Below, piece after piece: positions 23,161 to 33,536 of a stretch of 64,000 nt of DNA. Under the pieces are notes generated by a model. The model saw only the letters and a list, made by a program, of their open reading frames with translations, was not told the DNA's origin and made no database searches. Source of the DNA: Linum tenue (lineage: Eukaryota > Streptophyta > Magnoliopsida > Malpighiales > Linaceae); NCBI GenBank assembly GCA_946122785.1, contig CAMGYJ010000005.1, positions 88,034,547 through 88,098,546 of the forward strand, given 5' to 3'. Every line of letters starts with the position of its first letter. Position 1 is the stretch's first letter. Made by a program: the position numbers and the translations under genes.

Positions 23161-24396
23161 CTAGAGAGCTATCCCACAGAGCTCAGATTTCTTACGCAGG
23201 AAATACACCCAGCAGTATCGAGTAGCATGGTCTATAAATAGTGCAAAGTAGCGATAACCCATGCGAGAAGTAGTAGGAGGAGGACCCCACAAGTCGGTGT
23301 GAACCAAATCAAAAGCATCAACATATTGCGTATCACTAGATCCAAACGAAATCTGAGTTATTTTTGCCTGAATACAACTAACACAAGGAGTATCATAAGC
23401 AGACTGCGAACCCAAAACCCCAGGCAATAGCTTATTTCGAAACATGGTTTTTAAGCGTACAGTATGAGGGTGGCCCAAACGAAAGTGCCACAAATTCCAA
23501 TCATCAAAGGAAACAGAAAAATAATGCAAATCACTAGCAAAACTCGAGAGATTCTTGGCAGCAGAGGGCGCGTCAACCACCATGTGTCCATTCCCCAAAG
23601 GCGAACATGTCTCCAAAGACTCCAAACTGTCTAAGGTGTAAGTGCGCCCACGCTTCGAACCTTTACCCAGCGTCCTCCCCGTGCTCCGATCCTGTACCAG
23701 ACAGCCATCAAAATCAAATATAACACGACATCTAGTTTCGGCTAACTGACCAACAGAAGCAAGATTGGGAACCAAGCCAGGAACATATAGAGTATCAGAT
23801 AACATAAGATTAGGCTGTCGAACAGTGCCCATCCCCTGAACAGGAAGACGAGAACCATTTGCCACTTGTAGCTCTTGAGAAGGAGCAATTTTCAAGTTTA
23901 AGAAGTGAGCATGAAGACTAGACATGTGATTATAAGCTGCTGAATCAAGATGCCAAGAAATCGGAGTACCTGTCGGAGGAGTAGCCGAGAAAACAGATTG
24001 CAATGTCGAAGGGAGAACCTTCTGAAGGGCAGACTGAACAAGTTGCTCAAGAGTCCCAGAGGACAAGGTGGCATGAGCAGGAGGATCACCTAGCAAACTA
24101 GCAGAGGGTGCTGGCACGGACTGCAGCGTCGAAGGAAGTTGCACGCCGTACGCAGGAACCGCAGTAGAAGGACGAGAGCCACCAAACTTCCCACGCCGAT
24201 CTAGACTTGGACAATCGAGCACAATATGACCATCCGTCTTGCAGTAGTTACAATGATTTCTCTTTCGGCAGTGAATCTTAACATGTCCCTTCTCCTGACA
24301 ATAATGGCACTCAACATGAGGAGGAACGGGATGCTGAAACTGAGGCTTACCAGGGTGGTCCGACAGCAAAAGCGGTTTCCAAGCTAAAAGAACCAT
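23161..24396 (-). pseudogene. Copia gag-pol segment: zinc knuckle, protease, integrase N-terminal part
   Basis: A 411-codon open frame has CHYCQEKGHVKIHC (zinc knuckle, near residue 30) and a second CNYCKTDGHIVLDC. A protease region follows with WHLDSAAYNHM; the family usually has DSGA or DTGA, so DSAA is a mutated active site. GAG-pre-integrase comes next with WHFRLGHPHT, then integrase HHCC and the start of the core with FDLVHTDLWGP and FIDHATRY. The frame ends at 23,161. Confidence 0.85.
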
Positions 24397-24399
24397 GAT

Positions 24400-25185
24400 C
24401 TACCTGAGCCTGACTGCACAGTCGTGTCTCTTCACGAATGAGCTCGGCAACAGCATCATCAATAGTAGATATGTTGCGGTGAAGCAACGAAGCACGGACG
24501 TGTTCAAATTCAGGACGCAGTTGGCTAAAAACTACATAAGCCGAAGCCGCTTGCGTTCCTGAAGCATAGCTGGGATAACCTGTCCCTTATTAACAACAAG
24601 AGACAGCATATCCTCTTCAGTCCAAAGATTAAGAGCAGATTGATAATAGCCACGCACATCAGAGTCACCTTGAGACAGATTCGCAATAGCAGTGGAGACT
24701 TCAAATTGCCTAGATGCACTAGTCTGTGAGTAGTGAGAACAGAGATGATGCCACATCTCGTGGGCAGCAGAGAACGAACGCAGACTCAAGGCAATGCTAG
24801 GATCCACAACCCCAAGCAAACACGAAGTAAACTGATCGTTATTTGCCGGCTAGTCGATCTTCTCTTTGGTCGTGGCGGTCTCAGCCGGCTAGTCGATCTT
24901 CTCTTTGGTCGTGCCGGTCTCAGCCGGCATTGGAAGCGAACCATCCAAATAGGAAAACAGATGCTTCCCCTCAATAAAAACACGGAATTGAAATTCCCAT
25001 AGGGGAAAGTTTTTTTCATTGAGCCGAGTGGAGACAGCCTCTTTCATGGAATCCATTGCGCACGAGACAGAATTAACTAGGCAGCAGGAAGAGCAAAGAA
25101 AGAAAGGAAAATAGGAATACCATATATGTTGTGCGTCCCAAATAAAATAAAATCCAGCCAAGTGGTCGCCGCCAAGAAGAAGCAA
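24400..25185 (-). pseudogene. Copia gag (UBN2-type) with premature stops
   Basis: Frames 25,185-24,889 and 24,819-24,532 carry a copia capsid: LNEKNFPLWEFQFRVFIEG, then SIALSLRSFSAAHEMWHHL and ANLSQGDSDVRGYY. A 39-base segment is present twice at 24,848-24,925, and each copy contains the same TAG stop where the family would have Trp. Frame changes follow toward 24,400. It is the 5' end of the truncated copia element. Confidence 0.85.
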
Positions 25186-25500
25186 CCCGCCTAGAAGACG
25201 CCGATGAGAAGAAGCAGCTGCAAATCAAGAAAACGTTCCGCAACATCAATCAACCAAAAAGCGTCCGCCAAGAAGAAGAAGCACAAAAGAATGGAGCCAA
25301 AAATAGTACCGCCACCGCAAAGCAAGTCCCAAAAAGCAAGTATGAATATCCCACCGCCAAGAAGAAGCGAAAAATAGAATCGCAGCAGACAAATCAATTT
25401 CCGAAAATCCCAAAGCCAAGAAGAAGCCAAAAATAGAATTGCAGCCATCACAAAGCAATTTCCAGAATCCCAAAAACCAGCGAAGCAATACTCGAAGAAG
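25160..25500 (-). repeat. Copia leader with dispersed CCAAGAAGAAGC repeats
   Basis: Between the copia LTR and gag, the word CCAAGAAGAAGC recurs on the + strand near 25,172, 25,267, 25,356 and 25,419. Around the last two a unit of about 63 bases (AAAAATAGAAT...CAATTTCC) is tandemly repeated. Confidence 0.55.
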
Positions 25501-25582
25501 AACACGGCAGGCGGAAGCTTGATCCAAATAAATCTCGAAGAAAACTCAAATCACCAACATGAAACACGAAGAACTTCGCGAA

Positions 25583-25594
25583 GCTCTTATACCA
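25583..25594 (-). other. Primer binding site of the copia element
   Basis: The - strand reads TGGTATAAGAGC directly after the LTR end CA. It matches the usual TGGTATCAGAGC complement of initiator Met tRNA except for one base. Confidence 0.75.
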
Positions 25595-25851
25595 TGATAA
25601 TCTATCTCGAATCAATGAACATAATCATAAACGACACAGGATTTAACGTGGTTCCGCCTTTCAGAAAGGCTTTTACTCCACGGTGGCAAATAGGGTTCTT
25701 AGATTAGTTAATCAGCCATTAAGCCAAAAAGGGGCTTAAGTAGGCTGCAGAATACGTAGGAGCTTTACCATAAACCCCGACGTATATCCTCCTCACTCCT
25801 CATACAAAAACTATTTACATTTTTAGTCCTCTTAAATTACATATTCTAACA
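25595..25851 (-). repeat. 5' LTR of the truncated copia element (257 bases)
   Basis: On the - strand it starts TGTTAGAATATG and ends TTATCA immediately before the primer binding site. The TG...CA ends make its borders firm. The partner LTR is missing. Confidence 0.8.
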
Positions 25852-27080
25852 TCCTCGTGTCAAAATTTGCACAGAACTGATCCCAAATTAGATCGAAAGA
25901 GGGCTGCTCAATCTTCTTCTTCGGAAGAAAAATTATAGCTGCAATGTTATCTGTTCCAGCAGTTTTGGCATTTGCAGCGAGGTTAAGCATACTTCATGAC
26001 ACTGATTCGAACCAGTAGGATTGACCAATTTCACCAGAAATTGATCGGAAAAATTCCCAAGTCGTCGGACGTCACTTTCGTACATGTTCTTGCTCGAACG
26101 AATTGGGGGTTTTGAATTCAAGGATCCCCAATCCAATTCAACCATTCCAAGCTCTTCTCCAAGCTTCCAAATGAAGTTCTAAACCTGTTCCCAGCTTCGA
26201 TTCATTACTGTCGTCGTCAATTCATCGAGTTTCACATTCCCACCGTCGTTGAAGTTTGAATTTCGCGAACCCAGAATTTTGAATTCGAATTTGGGGGGTT
26301 TGATTCCAAGTTTATTCGAGATGAATTGGAGCTTCCTACAGCTTCCCGGATCCATCTTGAATGCTTCTACTGCGATTTGGTGCGACTCATCCTCGATTGC
26401 CCCAACCAATTCGGAGTTGAATTGTTCGGCGTTCTACATTTGTGAGCTCGATTTACCCGAATTGGGCGTTTTCGAATTTTTTTTCCTTTCGTCCCTATTC
26501 GACTCATCCTAAATGTTCCATGATCATCTAGGAAATTTCCCGCATCATTGGTTTGGCTCGAATCGGTCCCCAACTCGCAGACGAGATACCTAGTTTTGAA
26601 GTCATACTTTGGCAGTTTCAGAGGCAGACAATCGTTCAGGCTGAATTTTATCAACATTACACATTTATGGGACTTCCTTTAACGTGTTTATGAAGACCGC
26701 TTTCTTTGAATCATCCCCATATAGTACGGCGAGGTCATCAATTTCGAAACTTTGTTCCGTCGAGAAGTGGCAGAGCTGCTGAGTTCTTTCAATGGATGTT
26801 TTTTATCACCTATAGTCTGTTTGGGTGCTTCCTGTCGATTTTGAATCATTCTTTCAGACCCTAGGAGGACGAGGGGGTAACCTTGGGCTTCGATTCGGCT
26901 TCAAGTGCCAAAACACCTTCCACAGGACGAGCACTCTGTTTTACCGGCAAAAAACAAGGGTCGCGGCAGCCACTTGATTCTGACTCTAGAAATTCCTTTC
27001 GAAGCTTTCTCATACTAATAAAATTGAACCTGAATTGTCTCTAAACCCACAATTGAGCTTGAGATTCTTTCCCCATGTTT
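25852..27080 (-). other. Eroded interior of the inserted gypsy element
   Basis: DNA between the copia LTR and the protease fragment. Only short broken frames are present (25,933-26,145; 26,179-26,409), rich in Ser, Asn and Lys, with no recognised domain. It should correspond to sequence after protease, but RT and integrase motifs are not visible, so it is either deleted or unrelated. Confidence 0.35.
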
Positions 27081-27730
27081 CGATTCGACTCCAATTGCTT
27101 CAGATCACCATAAACTTTGCCGGAGAAAGAGGCTTCAACACAAATTTCTTAACGTGATGCTTAACTTCGTAACGATTGGTTCAACCATCATGGGAAACTT
27201 CAAGATATAATTGTCAAGGCCTTCCAAGCATTAGATGAACATTATGCATCGGTACAACGTCACAATTTACCTCGTCTTGGTAATTGTCGAGTTGAAAATG
27301 AACCAAAGCTTGTTTCGTTACATTTATCTTACCGTGTTCGTTGATCCAGCTGAGTTCGTACGGCTCAGGATGCCTTTGTGTCGTCAATCCGAGCTTTCGG
27401 ACGGCTTCTAGGCTAATAACGTCTTCACAGGAGCCTCCATTGATTACTAGCGAAAGTAATTTTCCCTCGACAAAGCATCCACTGTGAAATAAATGATATC
27501 GCTGCTCGTCGGATTCTTGAATCTGAACTGGAGCTATTGGCCACTTATCTTGGCCAACAATTTGCAGATTCTTTGCCTCTCTACTTCCACGTACTAGCTC
27601 CTTCACCTTGGTCGAATTTTCCATTGCAATTCAAGTTCGAAAAAGGGGCTGCTCCTCCCTGTTTTTCGACGAATTCTGCTTGTATGAAACAGCAGGTTTT
27701 CGTACTCTTCTTTGCCCTTGTGTAGAACAG
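27080..27730 (-). pseudogene. Protease fragment of the inserted gypsy element
   Basis: 27,624-27,214 encodes a chromovirus-type protease: LVINGGSCEDVISLEAV (the family has DGGSC or DSGS at the active site; Asp is replaced by Asn here), QALVHF, and DVVPMHNVHLMLGRP. The downstream - strand sequence to about 27,080 resembles the protease-RT linker (HDG.TNRY...KPLSP) with stops. It starts only about 100 bases after the primer binding site, so gag is deleted. Confidence 0.75.
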
Positions 27731-27743
27731 GGCTCTGATACCA
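27731..27743 (-). other. Primer binding site of the inserted gypsy element
   Basis: TGGTATCAGAGCC on the - strand, complementary to the 3' end of initiator Met tRNA. It lies two to three bases from the LTR end. Confidence 0.85.
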
Positions 27744-27745
27744 CT

Positions 27746-28193
27746 TAATACAACCCTAGGGGGGTTGTATGTTTATCAAAGTACGCAGATCTTTCAATTC
27801 AATCCATTGAATTGAATATGATACCAAAAATAAGATGCTTTTGGCACGATTTGAGATGGGTTTGAACCAAAAGGACAAATCCTCACTTGGCGATAAGCTC
27901 GATCAGTTTCAAAGGGTAGAAACACTACTCAAACAAGTGGGAATCGCCTTAAAGAGAATTCTGCAAGCCTATGACGAATCCAAGACCAAAATCAAGCTCG
28001 CAAGCTTATTGGGGTTAACTCCTCGGAGTAACTTTCATTCAACAATTTCTCTCCAAATATTACAACGCAAAGAGAAGGCTATTTATATCCAAGAAAACCT
28101 AATACAAACCTAAATGAACAAGGAAACAAATAAGGTAAAAGTCTACTCTAAAAAGGTTACAAAATTCGGACTCAAACTCTCTTTCTTCGAGCA
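27746..28193 (-). repeat. 5' LTR of the inserted gypsy element
   Basis: It matches 22,405-22,845 along its length with scattered differences, and it is followed (in - orientation) by a primer binding site. It contains no long frame. Confidence 0.75.
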
Positions 28194-28500
28194 AAAGTAT
28201 GCTGCCAGCAAAACAGCTTTCAGACTAACTTCGTGCCTTTCGTTCGAGGCCTTCCAAATCTCAAATATTTCATCCAATTCCTTCCCTTTGTATACAAACA
28301 GATCCATGCTCCTCGAATTGAGATCCAAAGTAGGCTTCCTAAACCAGTTTTCTGCCTTAGCCATTTTCAGGCAGTTTTTAGCTTTCCAAATGGCAACTTT
28401 AGACGTCTGGAAAATGATCTTAATGGCTTCTTCTGGATCAAAAAACCATTTCATTGAGTCAATTCTGAGAACTAAGCCTCCAAAGTAGGCCGCCTGAAAT
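28194..28500 (-). other. Unrecognised exon-like frame
   Basis: A - strand open frame of about 100 codons (RIDSMKWFFDPEEAIKII, MDLFVYKGKELDEIFEIW) is preceded by a pyrimidine tract and a TTTCAG|G acceptor-like site near 28,492. It is unlike gag and sits between the Tekay primer binding site and the inserted element. I cannot assign a family. It could be a captured host exon or a lineage-specific gag leader. Confidence 0.35.
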
Positions 28501-28715
28501 AGTTAAAAAAAAACTCCAAAAATCATAATTCTTCACGTGAGTTGAGATGGATTATTTGGCAAGTAATTATGACTTGTCGATTGATCCGATTTGGATCATA
28601 TCACAAAGAGAGCAAAATCAGAAACACAATTCTTAAATACATGTTCAACTTGAAATCCATTTTAAAACCATTCAAACTTCATTAAAATCACTTTAATCCC
28701 ATGGGATCATATCCC

Positions 28716-28728
28716 AACTCTGATACCA
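28716..28728 (-). other. Primer binding site of the decayed Tekay-like element
   Basis: TGGTATCAGAGTT on the - strand, five bases from an LTR end GGGTGTTACA. The first eleven bases match the initiator Met tRNA complement. Confidence 0.8.
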
Positions 28729-28733
28729 CAAAA

Positions 28734-29300
28734 TGTAACACCCTACTGCTACATGTAACATACTAATACTTCATCTCGTGCTCTTGGAATCATCATCACA
28801 TTATATACTCGTTAAACTTTAGATTTTAACTTCACATTCAGACATGGACATAACACCAGCATACTGTTTACATAACATGCTTAGGAAATTTAAGGTAGTT
28901 TTTCCCAAAGCATCAAAAGCAAAGAACCGATCAATGTAAAGTTTGAGTTTAAAATAAATTACTACCCCAACATAGTAGCTTAACATTCATTGGGTACAAA
29001 GCTTAAAATATTTAAAACATTTAGTTCAACTTCAAAAGGGAAAACACGTGGAGAGTTTAGTTCCACCGCACACCTTTCAGCCATCCGTCTGACTTTACTA
29101 GTTCGATCGAGGCTTATGTCGTTACGTTGGCTCAGAAAGGGGAAAAATATTGGCGGGGATGAGACGCCACTCAATGAGTAATTATTAACCCAATATATAC
29201 TCCAGTTGCCCATGGTGATCAGGTATATCAAGGGCTTAAGTTAACTTACCAAACCATGTATGCAAGACTCATTAATCAATTCAAGTGGTTCTCTTTTCAT
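28734..29300 (-). repeat. 5' LTR (3' part) of the decayed Tekay-like element
   Basis: On the + strand it begins TGTAACACCCTAC, the complement of the LTR end. The sequence GAGACGCCACTCAATGAGT near 29,160 is in the style of Tekay LTRs. The left part is lost where LTR-X sequence begins, about 29,240-29,310. Confidence 0.65.
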
Positions 29301-29309
29301 ACACACTTA

Positions 29310-30587
29310 CCCTTGAAATACTCATATAAAAACTGATCGGTTCAGTTCGTGCAAGTTATTGTCAATGGTTAGCAAGTGTCAACAACTATCTCATCCCAAG
29401 CCAAGTTTAACTTAAGATGGCATTGTTGTATAGTGGTGATCAATGTCGTATTTTACTCGGGTCCTGGTACCCTAGCCTACTTCCCACCTAGTTGCTAATT
29501 AGGTAATCGGTTTTGGAGGTTTGAGTGGAGGACTTGAGGAGATAACTAGACTAGAGAATGATCAAAGCTAAAAGCAGGTACTTCAAGGAACTAATCCTCC
29601 CCCTAGCTAAGGGTTACTATGCCTGCATAAATACTTAGGGTTATCGAATGTGGTGAGTGAGCTCTTTTTCGTGGTTATCCACTCGCCTCCGAGTACGCCT
29701 CCCCTAAATCCATATATAATCAGCATCAACCATCCACACCGAGGTTTTATCTCGGATTCTATCTAGGAAGGCTAACCTACGGCAGGGGTTCGGTCTCCTC
29801 GATCACCATAGGTCACTATTCATACATATATCTCGATTTGCTTGATGGCGCATACTCGTCTAACCTTAGAACTTCATACCAAGCATAGAAGCATAACGTA
29901 GGCTAATAGAGAAGATTAGGGCGACTTACCCAAACACAATCAAAGATAGAATAGCAATAGAATCAACTAGATAAACACATTAATTCATTCAAACCCTAAA
30001 ATATCCATACATACATACATACATACATACATAATAAAACCTAAAACTAGGGTTTGGGGTTTAGAACCCTAGCACCTTAGAGGACTACTACATAAAGGAG
30101 GCCGCGATCTTTGAATGATGTCGACGTGGCCTTCAGAAATGAGGAGATACTGGACTGACTTCACGAATTGTGTCTGCAATCTTCCTCGTGATCTGATAAC
30201 GTTTTTACCGTGATTTGATAGGGGAAAGTCTCTGCTTCCCCCTGGATCCTTTCTCGCGAAGTTCGCGCCTAGAGCCATCCAATATGTGGCCGCGATCTAG
30301 GGCTTTCGGGCCGCGATCTTCAACTTGAGTGTGCGGTCTATGTTCTCGTCCATGATCTTCAGCTTTAAAACCACGATGTTGAGCTTCCTACCCCTTTGCT
30401 ACACTTGTGACCTTGTTTTGTACCTAATAATTCGCATATATCATCTAATACACCATAAAATCACATTGAATTCATATAGGAACGAAATAAGGATGTAATC
30501 GACGATTTTCAAGCAATTATGCACATGAATTTGCACGAAACAAACCTTGATATGACGGTTAAATAACACTAAATTTAGGTGCTATCA
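29310..30587 (-). repeat. LTR-X copy A: 3' LTR of an Athila-like element
   Basis: On the - strand it starts TGATAGCACCTAAAT right after a polypurine tract, so it is a 3' LTR. Other copies of the family are 40,561-41,990 (+), 42,361-42,815 (-) and 44,751-45,416 (-). GGCCGCGATCTT-type words recur at 30,100-30,390. Compared with copies B and C it lacks about 250 bases around the TATA box. It contains an (ATAC)7 microsatellite at 30,007-30,033. Confidence 0.7.
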
Positions 30588-31223
30588 AAATCCCCCACAC
30601 TTAGGCGTTTGCTTGACCCGAGCAAACCTACTCAAACCTTGTAACATTGATAGATAATTTAATGGGGCATGCACTCTAGTTCTTCATTGCACTCTACTGT
30701 GCAAGCACAAACTCTCGAGTGAGGACCATACCTACTATCTTAGGTCGAACATTCAAGGAGTGCTCCGGGGGATTCTCAGACAACAAACACGAACTAGAAC
30801 TCTTGGAGGTGCTCCTTATTCTCTCTTTAGATTTAGGATTTTTGGTTTATTGGTCTCTTTTTTTCTGACATTGACGCACATTGCACCAAGCTTTTGCAAT
30901 TCTTGGCAATCAAGCATCTTTCCCTCATGACCAAAAGCTGATTAATCATAGCCTTCCCTTTCAAGGTCACATGTGGGGAAGTTGATGGGCGGATTAGTCT
31001 TAGCCCGAGCACCACTTCCTAGCGTGCAATCCACATTGGGTTGCCACACAAGTCAGGTGCAAATGATAGCTAAGAGGTCTCATGAATTTCTAAAAGGTAC
31101 TTTGGACTTTGGCATACGATTCCGTGAGGAGGAAAGATACTTGAGGGATGGTAAGTAGTGAAAGATGGTCGAAATGCAGTAAAGCTATCCGGTCCCCAAG
31201 CATATCCTCAAAGGGAACTCCGA
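30588..31223 (-). other. Polypurine tract and 3' internal end of the LTR-X element
   Basis: TAAGTGTGGGGGATTT on the - strand (30,588-30,603) is the polypurine tract. The following 620 bases are non-coding 3' internal sequence with no recognised domain. It is cut at 31,223 by the young Tekay-like element. Confidence 0.6.
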
Positions 31224-33279
31224 ATCCGTGAGAAGCAGAGAAACAGAGAGCGTACAGGGGAGCTCGGGAAGAATTTCCAAAGCTCAATTCTTGAGCCCTA
31301 GCGATCCAAAAATCCCGTAAGTAATGCCTAATTCATCTATACATCGTGATTTATCGATTTAGAGCTTTAAAACGAGTTTTTGGTTCAGGAATTTCTTGAA
31401 TTCCCGATAAGCCAAATTAGGGTTTCGGAGTATCCGAAAGCCGGATTGAGCCCAAATTTCATATACGAGCTTCCTGCAGCGAGGTAATCAATCCTCTAGT
31501 TCTAATCCCTGAATTTCGGCTATTATTTAGGTCGGAGCCGGGATCGCTGAATTTAGCTCCGGCCAGGGTTTGATGTGTTTTTATCGAGAATTTGACCCGG
31601 AGCCTAGAACTAATATTGACGGGGATACTGCAGGGGATATTAGGACGGTCTCGGATTTTAATTCGGGGTTCGTTCCTGAAATTGACGTTTTAGTACGGGA
31701 AGGTTAAACCGGTGTTTGAACGACCTGAACTGGTGAGGGATAGGCACGGCATACCGGGTTTGTCGTATCACGATAATTATGTTGATGCTTAGAATTGACC
31801 TAGGTGAACTAGAATGGCAGGATTAGGGGTGTATGAACTTTTGTGCTATATGTTGAACCCTAGATTGCTGTATGATATTATTGACTTGCCCTAATCGATA
31901 TGAACCTTGTTTATGCTGATGATTTCGTATATGTTGCAAATTGTGGGCTTGACTGTTGATATGCCTTATGATGGTTCGAAAAGGTGATTGGGTATGATTT
32001 TTCATGATTGTTGTATTTGGATGCACATGTGGGAAAATATATTTTTCCTGGTGATATTATAATGTTTAAGGAGGATGACTTGCACGAGGGTTTATCCCGA
32101 GGAAATGCAATTATATGACTCCTGATTTACCTATGTTGAGCCAATTATGGCCAGGTCAAGTACATGTACAAGTAACGAATTATGATTAAGCAAGATGAGA
32201 TATGAATCATGTATAAGGATACCAAATATGAGAGTTGTGGTCTCACGGTCAACTACATAGTAATTAGGGCTCCCTATGCTATTACTCTATTATGATATGT
32301 ATGATAGTCACACCTCTCATGTGGTGGTGACTGAAGATTTCTTACGAGATATGACCACACCCAGAGCGGTGTCGGGGTATGACTACACCCATAGTGGTGT
32401 GGGGTATGTATGACCACATCCGACGGGATGTTGGGGTATGTATTACTACATCCGACGGGATGTGGGGTATGTTTCCCGGGAGAGTTATTAGCATGGGAGT
32501 AGCCAGGCGCCTATAAGTAAAACATGATAAGATGCATATGCATAAGTCAATGTGGTTGAGTCTTTTGCCTATTGGGATGTCGGATGCCTGAGGTCTGATC
32601 CTAGTGCTTTGGCTTGTTTGCTAGATGTATGGTAGGGGTATGCTCTATTATGAACTCACGATGCTATGATTATCTCACTCAGCTATGAGCTGACCCTCTT
32701 TTATTCTTTTTCTCTGCTTATGCTATGTGTAAGCAGATCATCAGCAGCAGCAGTAGATAGGTGTTAGGTGGGAGAGGAGCTAGAGTTGAAGTCAAGATGA
32801 GGTATGGTCTTCAACTATTCTGTGCTTGGACTACTACTCGGGATTTTGGCCAGTGATCCACACCTTTTTGTAAAATGTTTTGAGAACGTTTTTCATGTGC
32901 ATACTAGCTTCTGATGTAGTGTGATATATCCACAGGTGTGGAAAGTTGATGATATGTGTATATTTGTGTAATTATGTAAGTTGTGACGATTATGGCATGT
33001 ATCAGTATAGTATGCAGTTGTGTAACATGAAACTGTGACTATGGCTATGAAAAGCCAATGCGTATGGCAGTGAGTGTATATGCTTGTCTATGAATGCATG
33101 GATTTTAGATGAATTATTTTGCAGGATTAGATGGAAGAACTGTTAGCCCATTACGCGAGTATTTCATGTCGAAATTTTATTTGGGTAAATTTTGATAATT
33201 AGTGTAACACCCGAGATAAATTCCGCTGCAATTGTATGAACAATATGAATAGGCAAAATGTATAGGGTAGGGTGTTATA
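31224..33279 (+). repeat. 5' LTR of the young Tekay-like element, lacking its first 207 bases
   Basis: It matches 38,516-40,560 over 2,045 bases with about ten substitutions and no indels found by eye. The left junction is at a five-base ATCCG shared with the 3' LTR. The missing start contains the TATA region. The intact right end is GGGTGTTATA just before the primer binding site. Confidence 0.9.
32345..32475 (+). repeat. Hairpin-prone tandem units in the Tekay LTR (also 39,640-39,770)
   Basis: Four units of about 28-32 bases each start TATGA/TATGT and contain a small inverted repeat (ACACCCATAGTGGTGT; ACATCCGACGGGATGT) followed by GGGG. The same array is in the 3' LTR. Confidence 0.65.
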
Positions 33280-33282
33280 GTT

Positions 33283-33296
33283 TGGTATCAGAGCCC
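33283..33296 (+). other. Primer binding site of the young Tekay-like element
   Basis: TGGTATCAGAGCCC, complementary to the initiator Met tRNA 3' end, three bases after the LTR. Confidence 0.9.
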
Positions 33297-33536
33297 GGTT
33301 CCCTCTTTTTGCTGTTATGGCGTACTATACCCTATGAGAGGTTAAACACTCCTAAGGAGGGGAGTACCCCATAATGACTTAAACTGGGAATTGAGTTTTA
33401 CATGATTATGTGTATTGGTATATTGGATGAAATTACCTGCATCATGGTTTTCAAAATTGAGTTTTGAACTTATTTGTTTTCAAGTAATTATTTTGGGAAA
33501 TTTTTCGTTTTAACCAAGTGAGAGATTTGGTGAAGA

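Noticed and set aside
25191..25527. Two hydrophobic - strand frames upstream of copia gag
   Set aside because: They read through the CCAAGAAGAAGC leader repeats, whose complement gives Leu/Phe/Ala-rich peptides. No start context or transport signal pattern.
30007..30033. Regular ATAC repeats considered as a CRISPR-like or regulatory array
   Set aside because: A simple tetranucleotide microsatellite inside an LTR.
33203..33235. TGTAACACCCGAG near the end of the Tekay LTR taken as a second LTR start
   Set aside because: It is present at the same place in both LTR copies, and the primer binding site follows 50 bases later, so it lies inside the LTR.
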